Shown here in pieces: positions 24,101-31,905 of a stretch of 36,364 nucleotides of DNA. A program made the position numbers and the translations under genes. The stretch is from the NCBI RefSeq assembly GCF_015206815.1, contig NZ_JADEXZ010000062.1:1-36364 (forward strand), written 5' to 3'. The notes under the pieces were generated by a model. That model did not search any database. It saw only the letters and a list, made by a program, of their open reading frames with translations, and was not told where the DNA came from. The DNA comes from Fortiea sp. LEGE XX443. Its GTDB lineage: Bacteria > Cyanobacteriota > Cyanobacteriia > Cyanobacteriales > Nostocaceae. Numbering within the stretch: position 1 is the stretch's first letter; the number at the start of each line of letters is the position of its first letter.

Positions 24101-26358
24101 ATATCACGGGTAATTGCCAATTGGACAAACTTACCATCAGCTGTGTTATGCAGAGGTACAGCATGAGTTTCCATCCAGCGACGATTACCTTGGCAGGTAA
24201 TAATCTCAAATTGCAGAGTTTCTTTATTGCCTTGACAGACACTTTCATTGAGTTGCCGAAATGTTTGTTGATATTCTGGAGCAATCAAGGAATAAACTGA
24301 TTCCCCAATCACATTAGCTTTGCTATTAGCTTCGATGATTGCCAGTCCTGCCGGATTCATTTCTAATAGTGTGCCATCGCCTGCAACTACTTTGACGCAT
24401 TCTGGTTCACCTTCAAAGATGGTACGCCAATCAGCCGAAAAGGTCGAAACTTCATCATGGGGAAGGTTTTTTAACTCAGCACTCTTCGACTGATGAGTTT
24501 GAGCCATGTGCTTGAGCAATTTCATCCGCTCTAGACGATTCACAATCCGAGTCACCAGTTCTGGCCCAACAATCGGTTTGTTAACAAAATCATCAGCCCC
24601 GACGCTATACACTTGATTTACAATGTCAGCATCGCTATGCACAGTCAGAAATAAAATCGGTAACTCACTCCAATTCGGGTCATTTCTGACAACTTGGCAA
24701 AGCTCAATGCCGCTGCTATGGGGCATTTCTACATCTAGAATCAATAAATCTGGCTTGACAGTTTCCAGAGTTTCCCAAAAACGACGCGGATCATCTAACG
24801 AGATTACCTGCAATCCCCAAGGACTGAGTAAAGTTTGTAACAAAGCTAAAATTTGCGGATCATCGTCCACTGCCAGGATTTTAGCTTCGCCTTGGGGTGA
24901 TTGTTGCAATAATTGCGCGATCGCATCTGCTATCTGTGCTGTAGCTAAGGGCTTTTGCAAAAAAGTGTGTCCACCTTGACGAGCCAGTTGTAAGCGATTA
25001 CCTAAATCTGTTTGCTCGGTAAAAACTAGAACTGGTACAGGCGGCTTGCGTTGCGCCAGTTCTGCTAAAAAACTCAAACTATCTTCTTGATGATCAGAAA
25101 AACTGGGGTCAAGCAGCACTGCACTAGGATGCTCTCGGTATAGTAAAGTTCTGGCTTCTTGTAGATTTGTCGCAATGGTAACTTTAAATTCTGTTTGTGC
25201 TAGTTGTTCACCTACGGTATGGTCACGATCAACTACCAAAACTAAAGGTAGGTTATTGTTACTTGATGCTGAACCTACTTCTTTACCCTGAATTTGAATT
25301 TCCTGGCGCAATGATTTAACCCAAGTTTGCAGCTTGGCTGTTTCTTCTGGTATCAACGGTTGACTTGCTTTTAGCAATTGCTCAATTTTACGTGCCAGTT
25401 TTGATCCTGTAGGAAAGCCAAAAGTCCCTAATGATCCGGCTAAAGTATGAGCTTCTTTGAGTGCTTGGGTTAGCAATTCTGAATTTAGCGCCTGTTCGGT
25501 TAAAGCTGCTTGTTCTAGCACCTTCACCTGCTCATCTACTCGTCCTTGAAATCTTTGCCAAACTCCATCTATGGCTGTGAGTGTTTGCGGCTGAGGTGAT
25601 TGTTCTTCTTGAGATTTGTGGTTTTTAGATTTGGAATTGGCAGATTTCTCACTAACCGACACTTTTGCAATTACTTTCTCTTCTTCCTGCTGTCTCAAAC
25701 GATAGCCAATACCATAGACGGTTTCTATTAAATCACTGGGCGCTCCTACAGCTTTTAATCTCTGTCGTAGTCCTTTGATATGGGTACGCACCGCTTCTTC
25801 ACCAGGAGTATCTTCGTAAGACCAAAGATGTTCTAAAATCATGCCACAGCTAAATACGCGGCGGCTGTTGCGTAAAAATAATTCCAAAAGAGCATATTCT
25901 TTTGGTGTTAATGATAGTAAATCGCCTCTGTATGTAACTTCACAACTACTAGGATCAAGGCGTAAATTTCCCCACTCCAAAACTGGTTGTGATGTTGTTG
26001 CACTACGACGCAATAAAGCCCGAACACGGGCTACTAATTCCTCTCTTTCAAATGGTTTAACTACATAATCGTCTGCACCTGCATCTAAGCCGATCGCCTT
26101 TTCATGGCTGCTATCACGACCTGTTAATAACAGAATTGGCATTTGCAAGCCACTAGAGCGAATTTGCCGACAAAGACTTATGCCATCTAGCTTCGGCAAC
26201 ATTACATCTAATAAGATTAGATCATAATTGTAAGTTTGAATTAAGTCCCAAGCAGTCTCACCATCACTTGCTACCTCAACTGCATAATTTTGGTTATTGA
26301 GTACCTCAGTAAGTATATAGGCATTTAATTCATCATCTTCGACAACTAAAAGTTTCAT
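21172..26358 (-). CDS. Giant hybrid histidine kinase fused to an OmpR-type response regulator
   Basis: A 1728-residue soluble two-component protein; no membrane segment seen. Order of domains: receiver 1 (Asp51), OmpR-type winged helix DNA-binding domain (about 125-222), Hpt (about 265-355, His304 in EAHTLAGSLGTFGF). Then receivers 2 (about 372-486, Asp417, degenerate) and 3 (about 493-612, Asp542). The sensory part is PAS (645-755), GAF (785-935), PAS (943-1055), a coiled coil, and PAS (1108-1225). The kinase core has His1240 in SHELRTP and an ATPase domain with DTGRGI (1385-1390) and DGTGLGLAI. The C-terminus has receivers 4 (Asp1526) and 5 (Asp1648). Kinase, phosphorelay and transcription factor thus sit in one chain. 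The linker before receiver 4 is repeat-derived. The signal and target genes are unknown. ATG start; the receiver gene downstream is a likely partner. Confidence 0.93.
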   Translation of the reverse strand: MKLLVVEDDELNAYILTEVLNNQNYAVEVASDGETAWDLIQTYNYDLILLDVMLPKLDGISLCRQIRSSGLQMPILLLTGRDSSHEKAIGLDAGADDYVVKPFEREELVARVRALLRRSATTSQPVLEWGNLRLDPSSCEVTYRGDLLSLTPKEYALLELFLRNSRRVFSCGMILEHLWSYEDTPGEEAVRTHIKGLRQRLKAVGAPSDLIETVYGIGYRLRQQEEEKVIAKVSVSEKSANSKSKNHKSQEEQSPQPQTLTAIDGVWQRFQGRVDEQVKVLEQAALTEQALNSELLTQALKEAHTLAGSLGTFGFPTGSKLARKIEQLLKASQPLIPEETAKLQTWVKSLRQEIQIQGKEVGSASSNNNLPLVLVVDRDHTVGEQLAQTEFKVTIATNLQEARTLLYREHPSAVLLDPSFSDHQEDSLSFLAELAQRKPPVPVLVFTEQTDLGNRLQLARQGGHTFLQKPLATAQIADAIAQLLQQSPQGEAKILAVDDDPQILALLQTLLSPWGLQVISLDDPRRFWETLETVKPDLLILDVEMPHSSGIELCQVVRNDPNWSELPILFLTVHSDADIVNQVYSVGADDFVNKPIVGPELVTRIVNRLERMKLLKHMAQTHQSKSAELKNLPHDEVSTFSADWRTIFEGEPECVKVVAGDGTLLEMNPAGLAIIEANSKANVIGESVYSLIAPEYQQTFRQLNESVCQGNKETLQFEIITCQGNRRWMETHAVPLHNTADGKFVQLAITRDITNYKQAETEIRRINRTLQTLSNCNQVIVRTQDEQDLLDQICQIIVDVGGYRLAWVGFAEDDAEKNIRPVAQAGYDDGYLQTLQLTWSDTVRGQGPTGTAIRTGKTSIIQNILIDPKYEIWRCQAQERGYAASIALPLKTGEQAFGALNIYAAEPNAFDHHEVQLLKKLAEDLTYGIVALRNQRDRQLAQASYTQLVELCPEAIFIQSEGKFLFLNSAAIALFGATKPEELLGKPVIDLVHPNFQALVQERIQYLKEVKQPVPLVEEDFVRLNGEVIHLEVVAAPCEYQQKPAAVVVARNISHRKHIEAALQTANNELELRVAERTAELITVNRKLKSELDERQRIEEELRVSQVKFARILDIADDAIISIDSSQNITLFNQGAEKIFGYSAQEVIGQKLDLLLPLRFTQAHRQHVSDFGKSPSLARRMGERRELFGQRQDGSEFPAEASISKLNMGEEVYYTVILRDVTDRKQIERMKDEFVSVVSHELRTPLTSIHGSLGMLTSGLLRADSDQGKRLLQIATDSTERLVRLINDILDIERIESGKVKMAREVCNLADLIQSAVNVIQPLAHKQGVTLAISSLSVRLWADPDRIIQTLTNLVSNAIKFSSAGQTVCLEIQQQQNEVLLIVKDTGRGIPEDKLESIFERFQQVDSSDSRNHDGTGLGLAICQSIVQQHGGRIWAESTLGEGSTFYLTLPIQKATPIADSPLPTPHSPLLTPHSPLVLVCDDDPAICTELQTLLQQGGYRVVIVATGEEAIATASTQQPDVILLDLLMPGMNGWQTMAVLKERADTKQIPIVICSVYQSDTSNKPITDFADWVSKPVQESYLLQSLKQVIATPCKRARILIVEDDNDLAQLLITLFERHDIETCLARTGREAIHLSQELNPDLLILDLILPESDGFMVIDWLKQHNHLCTMPVVVYSAQDLDESERQRLKLGYTEFLTKGRVTTQEFEQRVMELLQRITHNSVQSAE
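21928..21981 (-). repeat. Heptamer tandem repeat inside the kinase gene
   Basis: GGGGAGT/GAGGAGT heptamers run for about seven units on the plus strand. On the coding strand they give residues 1460-1477, SPLPTPHSPLLTPHSP-like, in frame between the ATPase domain and receiver 4. This Nostocales-type short tandem repeat is normally intergenic, so here it has been taken into a protein linker. Confidence 0.8.
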
Positions 26359-26778
26359 ATATAAATATTTCCTATTTTTATTGATTACAATGAGTTGAAA
26401 AATCTTCTATGAAAAACATAAAATTATTTAAAATTTTCGCTTGCAAGCATATTGAATTACATATTTATTTTAACAATATTTTACAAATATCAATATCTAG
26501 AAATACTTGTCAACAGTAGAAAGTCATAAACTTAAAAAAAATCAATAAAAGTTTCTTTTCCATTGAGTATTTAGAAAATAGTTATTACCATCCTCACAAG
26601 TTCCTCAAATTGTTGCCATATAAAAAATATAGATGTAATTCGCAAGTAGTCGAGTAAAAGAATTTTAGCGATATTTACCCAAAAAAGATGCAGAATAAAT
26701 AATTTTTGCCAATTTTGCATCTAAAGACTAAAACTTTAATCACTCATAACTTATTAGCAATCAAAGCCAGAGGTCTAT
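26359..26778. other. Divergent promoter region between hybrid kinase and usp-hox genes
   Basis: 420 bp, strongly AT-rich, with no coding frame. It must hold the promoters of both the kinase gene and the usp-hox unit. An inverted repeat AGATGCA/TGCATCT (26686-26722) with a 23-base loop lies 56 bases before the usp start. AGAGG at 26769-26773 is the usp ribosome binding site. I could not recognise LexA, AbrB or NtcA sites with confidence. Confidence 0.55.
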
Positions 26779-27321
26779 ATGCTAAAAAAGATTTTAGTTG
26801 CATTGGATCGCTCGGAAATGGGACAACAGGTTTTTGAGCAAGCATTGGCTTTAGCAAAAGTAATGTCAGCCCAATTACTACTACTGCATGTTCTATCTCC
26901 AGAAGAAGAAGGTAGTCCTTATATCCCAATGTTATCTAACATAGACTACTATCCAGGTTTGAGCGGTCAAAGCTTAGATTTATACCAAAAGCAGTGGGAT
27001 AAATTCAAAGATGAAGGAGTGCGGATATTGCAGTCCTTCTGCGCTCAAGCAAACACAGCAAATGTCCCCGCAGAATTTAACCAAATTTTGGGAAATCCAG
27101 GAAAAAGCATTTGTAAGTTGGCTGCTCAATGGGATGCAGACTTAATCATGATGGGACACCGGGGGCGCTCTGGTTTAACAGAATTTTTCTTGGGTAGTGT
27201 GAGTAACTACGTTCTTCACCACGCTAACTGTTCAGTTTATATTGTGCATTCTCCCACAAGTCAAAAAAATACTGAAAAAGTAGTAACTACAGCTAGTAGC
27301 AATGCCAGCATCGCTAACTAA
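26779..27321 (+). CDS. Universal stress protein (UspA family), upstream of hoxE
   Basis: A 180-residue cytoplasmic Usp-fold protein, paralogous to the one at 7398-7928. The N-terminus MLKKILVALDRSEMGQQVFE and the ATP-binding signature GHRGRSGLTEFFLGSVSNYV indicate an ATP-binding type. The ATG at 26779 follows AGAGG by five bases. The stop codon is only 24 bp before the hoxE start, on the same strand, with no terminator between them, so co-transcription with hydrogenase genes is likely. A role in anaerobic or dark stress would fit that position, but is inference. Confidence 0.92.
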   Translation: MLKKILVALDRSEMGQQVFEQALALAKVMSAQLLLLHVLSPEEEGSPYIPMLSNIDYYPGLSGQSLDLYQKQWDKFKDEGVRILQSFCAQANTANVPAEFNQILGNPGKSICKLAAQWDADLIMMGHRGRSGLTEFFLGSVSNYVLHHANCSVYIVHSPTSQKNTEKVVTTASSNASIAN

Positions 27322-27345
27322 AATCACGAATCTCGATCAGCCACA

Positions 27346-27855
27346 ATGACAACTGCTTCTCTTGAATCTTCTCATCCCAGTGCTGACAAACGCTTGAAGA
27401 TGCTAGACGCAACAATGAAGCGTCACCAGTATCAACAAGATGCTTTAATTGAAATTCTCCATAAAGCCCAAGAACTTTACGGTTACTTAGAAAACGATTT
27501 ATTACTTTACATTGCTCATGAATTAAAATTGCCTCCCAGTAGAGTTTATGGAGTCGCCACCTTTTACCATTTATTTTCTTTAGCACCCCAAGGCGTTCAC
27601 AGCTGTATTGTATGTACGGGTACGGCTTGTTATGTCAAAGGCGCTCAAGCAATTTTGGCAAATGTAGAAAAAGTAGCCTACATCCGTGCGGGTGAAACTA
27701 CCGCCAATCATCAACTATCCCTACTAACAGCGAGATGTTTAGGTGCTTGTGGAATTGCGCCGGCTGTGGTGTTTGATGGCACAGTTTTAGGTAATCAAAC
27801 CCCAGAATCAGTTTGCAATCATGTGCAAGGATGGTTACAACATGGAACTGACTGA
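27346..27855 (+). CDS. hoxE: Bidirectional NiFe hydrogenase, diaphorase subunit HoxE
   Basis: HoxE is the NuoE-like [2Fe-2S] subunit of the cyanobacterial bidirectional hydrogenase HoxEFUYH, and passes electrons to HoxF and HoxU. The 169 residues have an N-terminal helical part and a thioredoxin-like C-terminal part. The cluster ligands show as Cys90-x4-Cys95 (CTGTAC) and Cys131-x3-Cys135 (CLGAC). The segment [13 protein letters not shown] (65-77) is characteristic. The ATG start at 27346 lacks a strong ribosome binding site but lies close behind usp, so coupling is possible. Its last 14 bases overlap the hoxF start, a sign of translational coupling. Confidence 0.95.
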   Translation: MTTASLESSHPSADKRLKMLDATMKRHQYQQDALIEILHKAQELYGYLENDLLLYIAHELKLPPSRVYGVATFYHLFSLAPQGVHSCIVCTGTACYVKGAQAILANVEKVAYIRAGETTANHQLSLLTARCLGACGIAPAVVFDGTVLGNQTPESVCNHVQGWLQHGTD

Positions 27856-29443
27856 ATTAGTGGCGATCGCTCAACAAGAAAGCTCCCAAGCTAAACCAGT
27901 CCAGATTCGCTGTTGTATGGCAGCTGGTTGTTTATCGGGTAACTCTCAAGCAGTCCAACAAGAACTAGATGCGGGTGTCAAAGCAGAAGATTTAGAGAAA
28001 GACGTACAGGTTTGCGGTGTTGGCTGTATGCGCTTATGTTGTCGTGGGCCTTTAGTGCAAGTTGATACACCAGCTGGAAGCAAACTTTATGAGAAAGTTA
28101 CCCCTGGGGATGCACTAGCAATTATTGAAGCGTTGGATGGCGGAAAAACTTCCGTTTCACAGGTTGATTTATCTCAGCCATTTTTTACTTCTCAGAAGCC
28201 GATTGTTCTCGAAAATAGCGGCAAAATTGACCCAGAACGGATTCAATCTTATATTGCAGCAGAAGGTTATCGATCGCTTTACCATGTGTTACGAGAGATG
28301 ACACCAACAGAGGTAGTAGAAACGATTACTCGCAGTGGCTTACGGGGACGAGGAGGCGCAGGTTATCCCACAGGAATTAAATGGGCGACTGTAGCCAAAG
28401 CCAAAAGCGGCCGCAAATTTGTTATTTGTAACGCCGATGAGGGCGATCCAGGCGCATTTATGGATCGGAGTGTGTTAGAAAGTGATCCTCATCGAGTTTT
28501 AGAAGGAATGGCGATCGCAGCTTATGCTGTCGGAGCCAGCCAAGGTTATATTTATGTGCGTGCAGAATATCCCATCGCTATTCATCGTCTCCAAACTGCC
28601 ATTCATCAAGCTCAACGCCTCGGTTTGTTAGGTAGTCAAATCTTTGAGTCTCCCTTCGACTTCAAAATAGATATTCGCATTGGTGCAGGAGCTTACGTTT
28701 GTGGTGAAGAAACCGCCTTAATGGCTTCCATTGAAGGTAAACGCGGCCTTCCTCATTCCCGTCCACCATACCCCGCTGAATCTGGTTTGTGGGGTCATCC
28801 AACCTTAATTAACAACGTCGAAACCTTTGCTAACATCTCGCCAATTATTCGTAAAGGCGCTGACTGGTTTGCGAGTATTGGTACTGCTAAAAGCAAAGGT
28901 ACAAAAGTATTTGCCTTGGCTGGCAAAATCCGCAACACAGGTTTAATCGAAGTACCAATGGGGACTTCCTTACGGCAAATTGTGGAAGAAATGGGTGGCG
29001 GTATTCCTGATGGTGGTACGGCTAAAGCAGTACAAACAGGTGGCCCTTCTGGAGGATGTATTCCTGCTTCTGCTTTTGATACACCAGTTGATTATGAATC
29101 CTTAACTAACCTCGGTTCCATGATGGGTTCTGGCGGCATGATTGTTATGGATCAAACTACCAACATGGTGGATGTTGCCCGATTTTTTATGGAATTTTGC
29201 ATGGATGAATCCTGCGGTAAGTGCATTCCTTGTCGAGTAGGAACTGTGCAGCTACATGGATTATTAACCAAGATTCGAGAAGGTAAAGCAACACATGCTG
29301 ATTTGTCATTGCTAGAAGAACTGTGCGACATGGTGAAACACACCAGTTTGTGTGGTTTGGGACAGTCTGCACCAAATCCAGTATTTAGTACGTTGCGCTA
29401 TTTCCGGGAGGAGTATTTGGAGTTGATTGCACAAAAAGACTGA
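27842..29443 (+). CDS. hoxF: Bidirectional NiFe hydrogenase, NAD(P)-reducing subunit HoxF
   Basis: HoxF is the NuoF-like flavoprotein that exchanges electrons between NAD(P)H (or ferredoxin/flavodoxin, as reported for cyanobacteria) and the hydrogenase. From ATG 27842 it has 533 residues. The N-terminal thioredoxin-like domain carries Cys24, Cys30, Cys58 and Cys62 for a [2Fe-2S] centre. The FMN/NADH site is [13 protein letters not shown] (169-181) with [13 protein letters not shown] (197-209). The C-terminal [4Fe-4S] ligands are Cys458, Cys461 and Cys464 ([12 protein letters not shown]) plus Cys504 ([13 protein letters not shown]). An in-frame GTG 21 bases upstream is less likely than this ATG. 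A 173-bp repeat separates it from hoxU. Confidence 0.96.
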   Translation: MELTELVAIAQQESSQAKPVQIRCCMAAGCLSGNSQAVQQELDAGVKAEDLEKDVQVCGVGCMRLCCRGPLVQVDTPAGSKLYEKVTPGDALAIIEALDGGKTSVSQVDLSQPFFTSQKPIVLENSGKIDPERIQSYIAAEGYRSLYHVLREMTPTEVVETITRSGLRGRGGAGYPTGIKWATVAKAKSGRKFVICNADEGDPGAFMDRSVLESDPHRVLEGMAIAAYAVGASQGYIYVRAEYPIAIHRLQTAIHQAQRLGLLGSQIFESPFDFKIDIRIGAGAYVCGEETALMASIEGKRGLPHSRPPYPAESGLWGHPTLINNVETFANISPIIRKGADWFASIGTAKSKGTKVFALAGKIRNTGLIEVPMGTSLRQIVEEMGGGIPDGGTAKAVQTGGPSGGCIPASAFDTPVDYESLTNLGSMMGSGGMIVMDQTTNMVDVARFFMEFCMDESCGKCIPCRVGTVQLHGLLTKIREGKATHADLSLLEELCDMVKHTSLCGLGQSAPNPVFSTLRYFREEYLELIAQKD

Positions 29444-29523
29444 TGGCAAGGGAGCAGGGGGAAAGACAGTTGTTTTCAAGCAGATAAATTGGATGGTTTA
29501 TTCTCTGTAAGTCCCCTATCGCC

Positions 29524-29696
29524 TAATACAGTTCAGTTTACAGATTTCTTTCTAGTTAATCGTGTTGGAAAAACCAAGAATTGGGGGATTCTCCCCCATA
29601 CCCCCGATTGGGGGCATTCTGCCGCCCCCAAACCCCCTACAGACGGATGGTTGTGTTTGGGCTGAAGTTTCAATTTTTTCTTAAGGAACCGTATTG
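29524..29696 (+). mobile_element. 173-bp MITE-like element, copy B, between hoxF and hoxU
   Basis: Reverse-complement relative of 20958-21125 over its whole length. It runs from TAATACAGTTC to TTCTTAAGGAACCGTATTG. Hairpin-forming G/C runs lie in the middle (about 29582-29638). It occupies most of the 266-bp hoxF-hoxU gap and ends 13 bases before the hoxU ATG, so the hoxU translation-start region is partly made of the element (AAGGA at 29683-29687). Confidence 0.75.
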
Positions 29697-29709
29697 ACCG
29701 ATCACTGTT

Positions 29710-30426
29710 ATGACAGTCAAAACTTTAACAATTAACGACCAACTCATTAGCGCCAGTGAAGAAGAAACGGTGTTACAAGCAGCACAAGCGGCAGGAATTC
29801 ATATTCCGACATTGTGCCACTTAGAAGGAGTGGGAGATGTGGGTGCTTGTCGGCTGTGTTTAGTTGAGATTGCTGGGAGTAACAAATTACAACCTGCTTG
29901 CGTAACAAAAGTTAACGAAGGAATGGAAGTTACCACCAAAAGCGATCGCTTGCAAACATACCGTCGGACAATTGTCGAAATGCTATTTGCTGAAGGCAAT
30001 CATGTTTGTTCGGTTTGTGTGGCAAACGGCAATTGCGAATTACAAGACTTAGCAATTGAAATGGGCATGGATCATGTACGTTTAGAATATCAGTTCCCCA
30101 ATCGCAAAGTAGATGTTTCCCACGATCGCTTCGGTATTGACCATAACCGATGCGTGCTTTGTACTCGTTGCGTCCGTGTCTGCGACGAAATCGAAGGCGT
30201 TCACACTTGGGATATGGCGGGTAGGGGTACAAACTCTCACGTCATTACTGATTTGAATCAACCTTGGGGAACATCCCAAACTTGTACTTCCTGCGGTAAA
30301 TGCGTAAATGCTTGTCCCACAGGTGCAATTTTCTACCAAAAATCCAGCGTTGGGGAAATGAAACGCGATCGCGCCAAACTCGATTTCTTAGTTACCGCAA
30401 GGGAAAAACAGCAATGGAATTTTTAG
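29710..30426 (+). CDS. hoxU: Bidirectional NiFe hydrogenase, diaphorase subunit HoxU
   Basis: HoxU is the NuoG N-terminus-like iron-sulfur subunit that wires HoxEF to the hydrogenase dimer HoxYH. The 238 residues hold all expected clusters. There is an N-terminal [2Fe-2S] ferredoxin fold (Cys36, Cys47, Cys50, Cys64). A His-ligated [4Fe-4S] follows (His98, Cys100, Cys103, Cys109 in [12 protein letters not shown]). Two classical [4Fe-4S] motifs are Cys148/151/154/158 and Cys192/195/198/202 ([14 protein letters not shown]). The ATG at 29710 has only a distant AAGGA about 22 bases upstream, which belongs to the preceding repeat element. Confidence 0.96.
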   Translation: MTVKTLTINDQLISASEEETVLQAAQAAGIHIPTLCHLEGVGDVGACRLCLVEIAGSNKLQPACVTKVNEGMEVTTKSDRLQTYRRTIVEMLFAEGNHVCSVCVANGNCELQDLAIEMGMDHVRLEYQFPNRKVDVSHDRFGIDHNRCVLCTRCVRVCDEIEGVHTWDMAGRGTNSHVITDLNQPWGTSQTCTSCGKCVNACPTGAIFYQKSSVGEMKRDRAKLDFLVTAREKQQWNF

Positions 30427-30459
30427 CCGTAAACTCTGAACCTACGCCAAGAGGTAAAT

Positions 30460-30984
30460 ATGAAACCACGTCGCATCCGACAAATATTTTGGTGGTTGCT
30501 ATTGGTAAGTATTTTGACAATATCTATATTCCTGGCTTTAGGAAGTCCCACATCACAAATGGTAATCGCTGCTGTAACACATTTAGAAGCAGCACCCGGC
30601 GAAATACTTTATCGCTCGCAAACAAAATTAGATGATCAATCAGGACATGTTTGGCAAGCTGTCCTGTTTAAACAAGTTTATCCTGGCGAAGGCATGAGTT
30701 TAAATCTGCGGCTCGTGGGTTTTCCTAACTCTGCCGAATTAATTCATCCCCAACCATTAAAAATCACCACTGCTTCCGGCAAAGTTTTCACTGCTGCTGA
30801 TGTTTTTTTAGATGAAGCACCAGCACCAACAATTGGTCAGTACGACTTTAAAGATGTCTTACCCCAATTACCAACAGAACCCTTACAACTAGGTATACCT
30901 TTACCTGGTCAAAATTTTATCAATATCTCAGTCCCTGAATCTGTTGTGCGTGAATGGCATGAACTTCTAAGTTCTAAATCTTAA
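30460..30984 (+). CDS. Exported or membrane-anchored protein of unknown function inside the hox cluster
   Basis: The 174 residues begin with a basic stretch and one hydrophobic segment (about 9-31, IFWWLLLVSILTISIFLALG), a signal peptide or anchor. The rest is a soluble beta-rich domain (VWQAVLFKQV, LRLVGFPNSAELIHPQPL) with no cysteines or metal motifs. From memory it resembles cyanobacterial DUF3122, but I cannot confirm that. GAGGTA seven bases before the ATG is a good ribosome binding site. It lies 33 bp after hoxU and 164 bp before hoxY. An unknown gene between hoxU and hoxY is known from Anabaena-type clusters, so it may be a conserved passenger. No hydrogenase role is visible; an exported protein cannot be part of the soluble enzyme. 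Confidence 0.8.
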   Translation: MKPRRIRQIFWWLLLVSILTISIFLALGSPTSQMVIAAVTHLEAAPGEILYRSQTKLDDQSGHVWQAVLFKQVYPGEGMSLNLRLVGFPNSAELIHPQPLKITTASGKVFTAADVFLDEAPAPTIGQYDFKDVLPQLPTEPLQLGIPLPGQNFINISVPESVVREWHELLSSKS

Positions 30985-31053
30985 ACCCGAAAATATAACT
31001 CAAACTCTGCACCCCTCTGCATTTTAGTCAGCGTACCTTTGTCTTGAAAAGTT

Positions 31054-31098
31054 GAGCCACTGCGTTGGACGGTTTTCCCGGCTTGTAGCAAGTGGCGT
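31054..31098 (-). mobile_element. 45-bp palindromic element, copy 2, upstream of hoxY
   Basis: Read on the minus strand it begins ACGCCACTTGCTACAA and ends CAACGCAGTGGCTC, like the insert at 17413-17457, with the same 45-base length and a diverged centre. It lies 50 bases before the hoxY ATG, in the leader between the unknown gene and hoxY. Confidence 0.65.
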
Positions 31099-31148
31099 TT
31101 CTACTGAGGGAAACCTCCTTAAAACTTTTCGCTGCGTTTAAAAAAACT

Positions 31149-31694
31149 ATGAATCGCTTGCGATTAGCAACAGTATGGTTAGGTGGCTGTTCTGGCTGTC
31201 ACATGTCCTTTCTCGACTTAGATGAATGGCTGATAGATTTAGCTGAACAGGTAGATTTTGTTTACAGTCCCTTCGCTGATATTAAAGAATATCCCAACAA
31301 TGTAGATGTAGTCTTAGTTGAAGGTGCGATCGCTAATGAAGAACATCTCACTACAATCCGAACTGTTCGAGAACGTTCCAAAATCTTAATTTCCTTTGGT
31401 GATTGTGCTGTTACTGGCAATGTCACCGCTTTACGTAATCCTTTAGGTAGCGCTGAACCAGTCCTTCAGCGGTGTTACATCGAATTAGTCGATGTTCATC
31501 CTCAAATACCCCAAGAACCAGGCATTGTACCCAAATTATTAGATAAAGTTACCCCTGTACATTATGTAGTCCCCGTTGATATTTATTTACCTGGTTGTCC
31601 ACCTTCAGCAACTCGGATTCGTGCTGCATTAGAGCCTCTTTTGCAGGGCAAACAACCGCAACTCGAAGGGCGCGACTTGATCAAATTTGGCTAA
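31149..31694 (+). CDS. hoxY: Bidirectional NiFe hydrogenase, small subunit HoxY
   Basis: HoxY is the small subunit of the hydrogenase moiety and carries the [4Fe-4S] cluster next to the NiFe site. With ATG 31149 it has 181 residues, close to other cyanobacterial HoxY proteins. The cluster ligands are Cys14 and Cys17 (LGGCSGCHMSF), Cys86 (FGDCAVTGN) and Cys150 (YLPGCPPSA). An in-frame GTG at 31092 would add 19 residues, but they would be partly encoded by the 45-bp repeat, so the ATG is preferred. There is no strong ribosome binding site. A 111-bp repeat separates it from hoxH. Confidence 0.95.
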   Translation: MNRLRLATVWLGGCSGCHMSFLDLDEWLIDLAEQVDFVYSPFADIKEYPNNVDVVLVEGAIANEEHLTTIRTVRERSKILISFGDCAVTGNVTALRNPLGSAEPVLQRCYIELVDVHPQIPQEPGIVPKLLDKVTPVHYVVPVDIYLPGCPPSATRIRAALEPLLQGKQPQLEGRDLIKFG

Positions 31695-31716
31695 ATTGAA
31701 GAAGTATGGAGTGTCA

Positions 31717-31827
31717 GTAGTGGCGTGTCTAGCCTTAAATGTGGCAATAAATCTTTTCTTCTATCTCTGTGTTCTCTGCGCCTCTGCGGTTTATTAATGC
31801 ACTATTTTAGCCTAGACACGCCACTAC
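31717..31827 (+). mobile_element. 111-bp MITE-like element, copy 2, between hoxY and hoxH
   Basis: The ends are GTAGTGGCGTGTCTAG and its perfect reverse complement CTAGACACGCCACTAC. The inside matches copy 1 at 14828-14938 almost base for base. It carries no gene and fills over half of the 211-bp hoxY-hoxH gap. The remaining gap (31836-31890) is a GC-rich patch reminiscent of other dispersed repeats, without a second copy in this window. Confidence 0.75.
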
Positions 31828-31905
31828 AACTCAGCACGCTGCTCAACGCCCCGCTATCGCTCTAAGCGCAGCCATGCCCGCAGGACTTTACAGCACTTTT
31901 AACAA

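Noticed and set aside
31092-31148. Upstream GTG start for HoxY
   Set aside because: The extra residues are partly encoded by the 45-bp repeat, and the ATG at 31149 gives the typical HoxY N-terminus.
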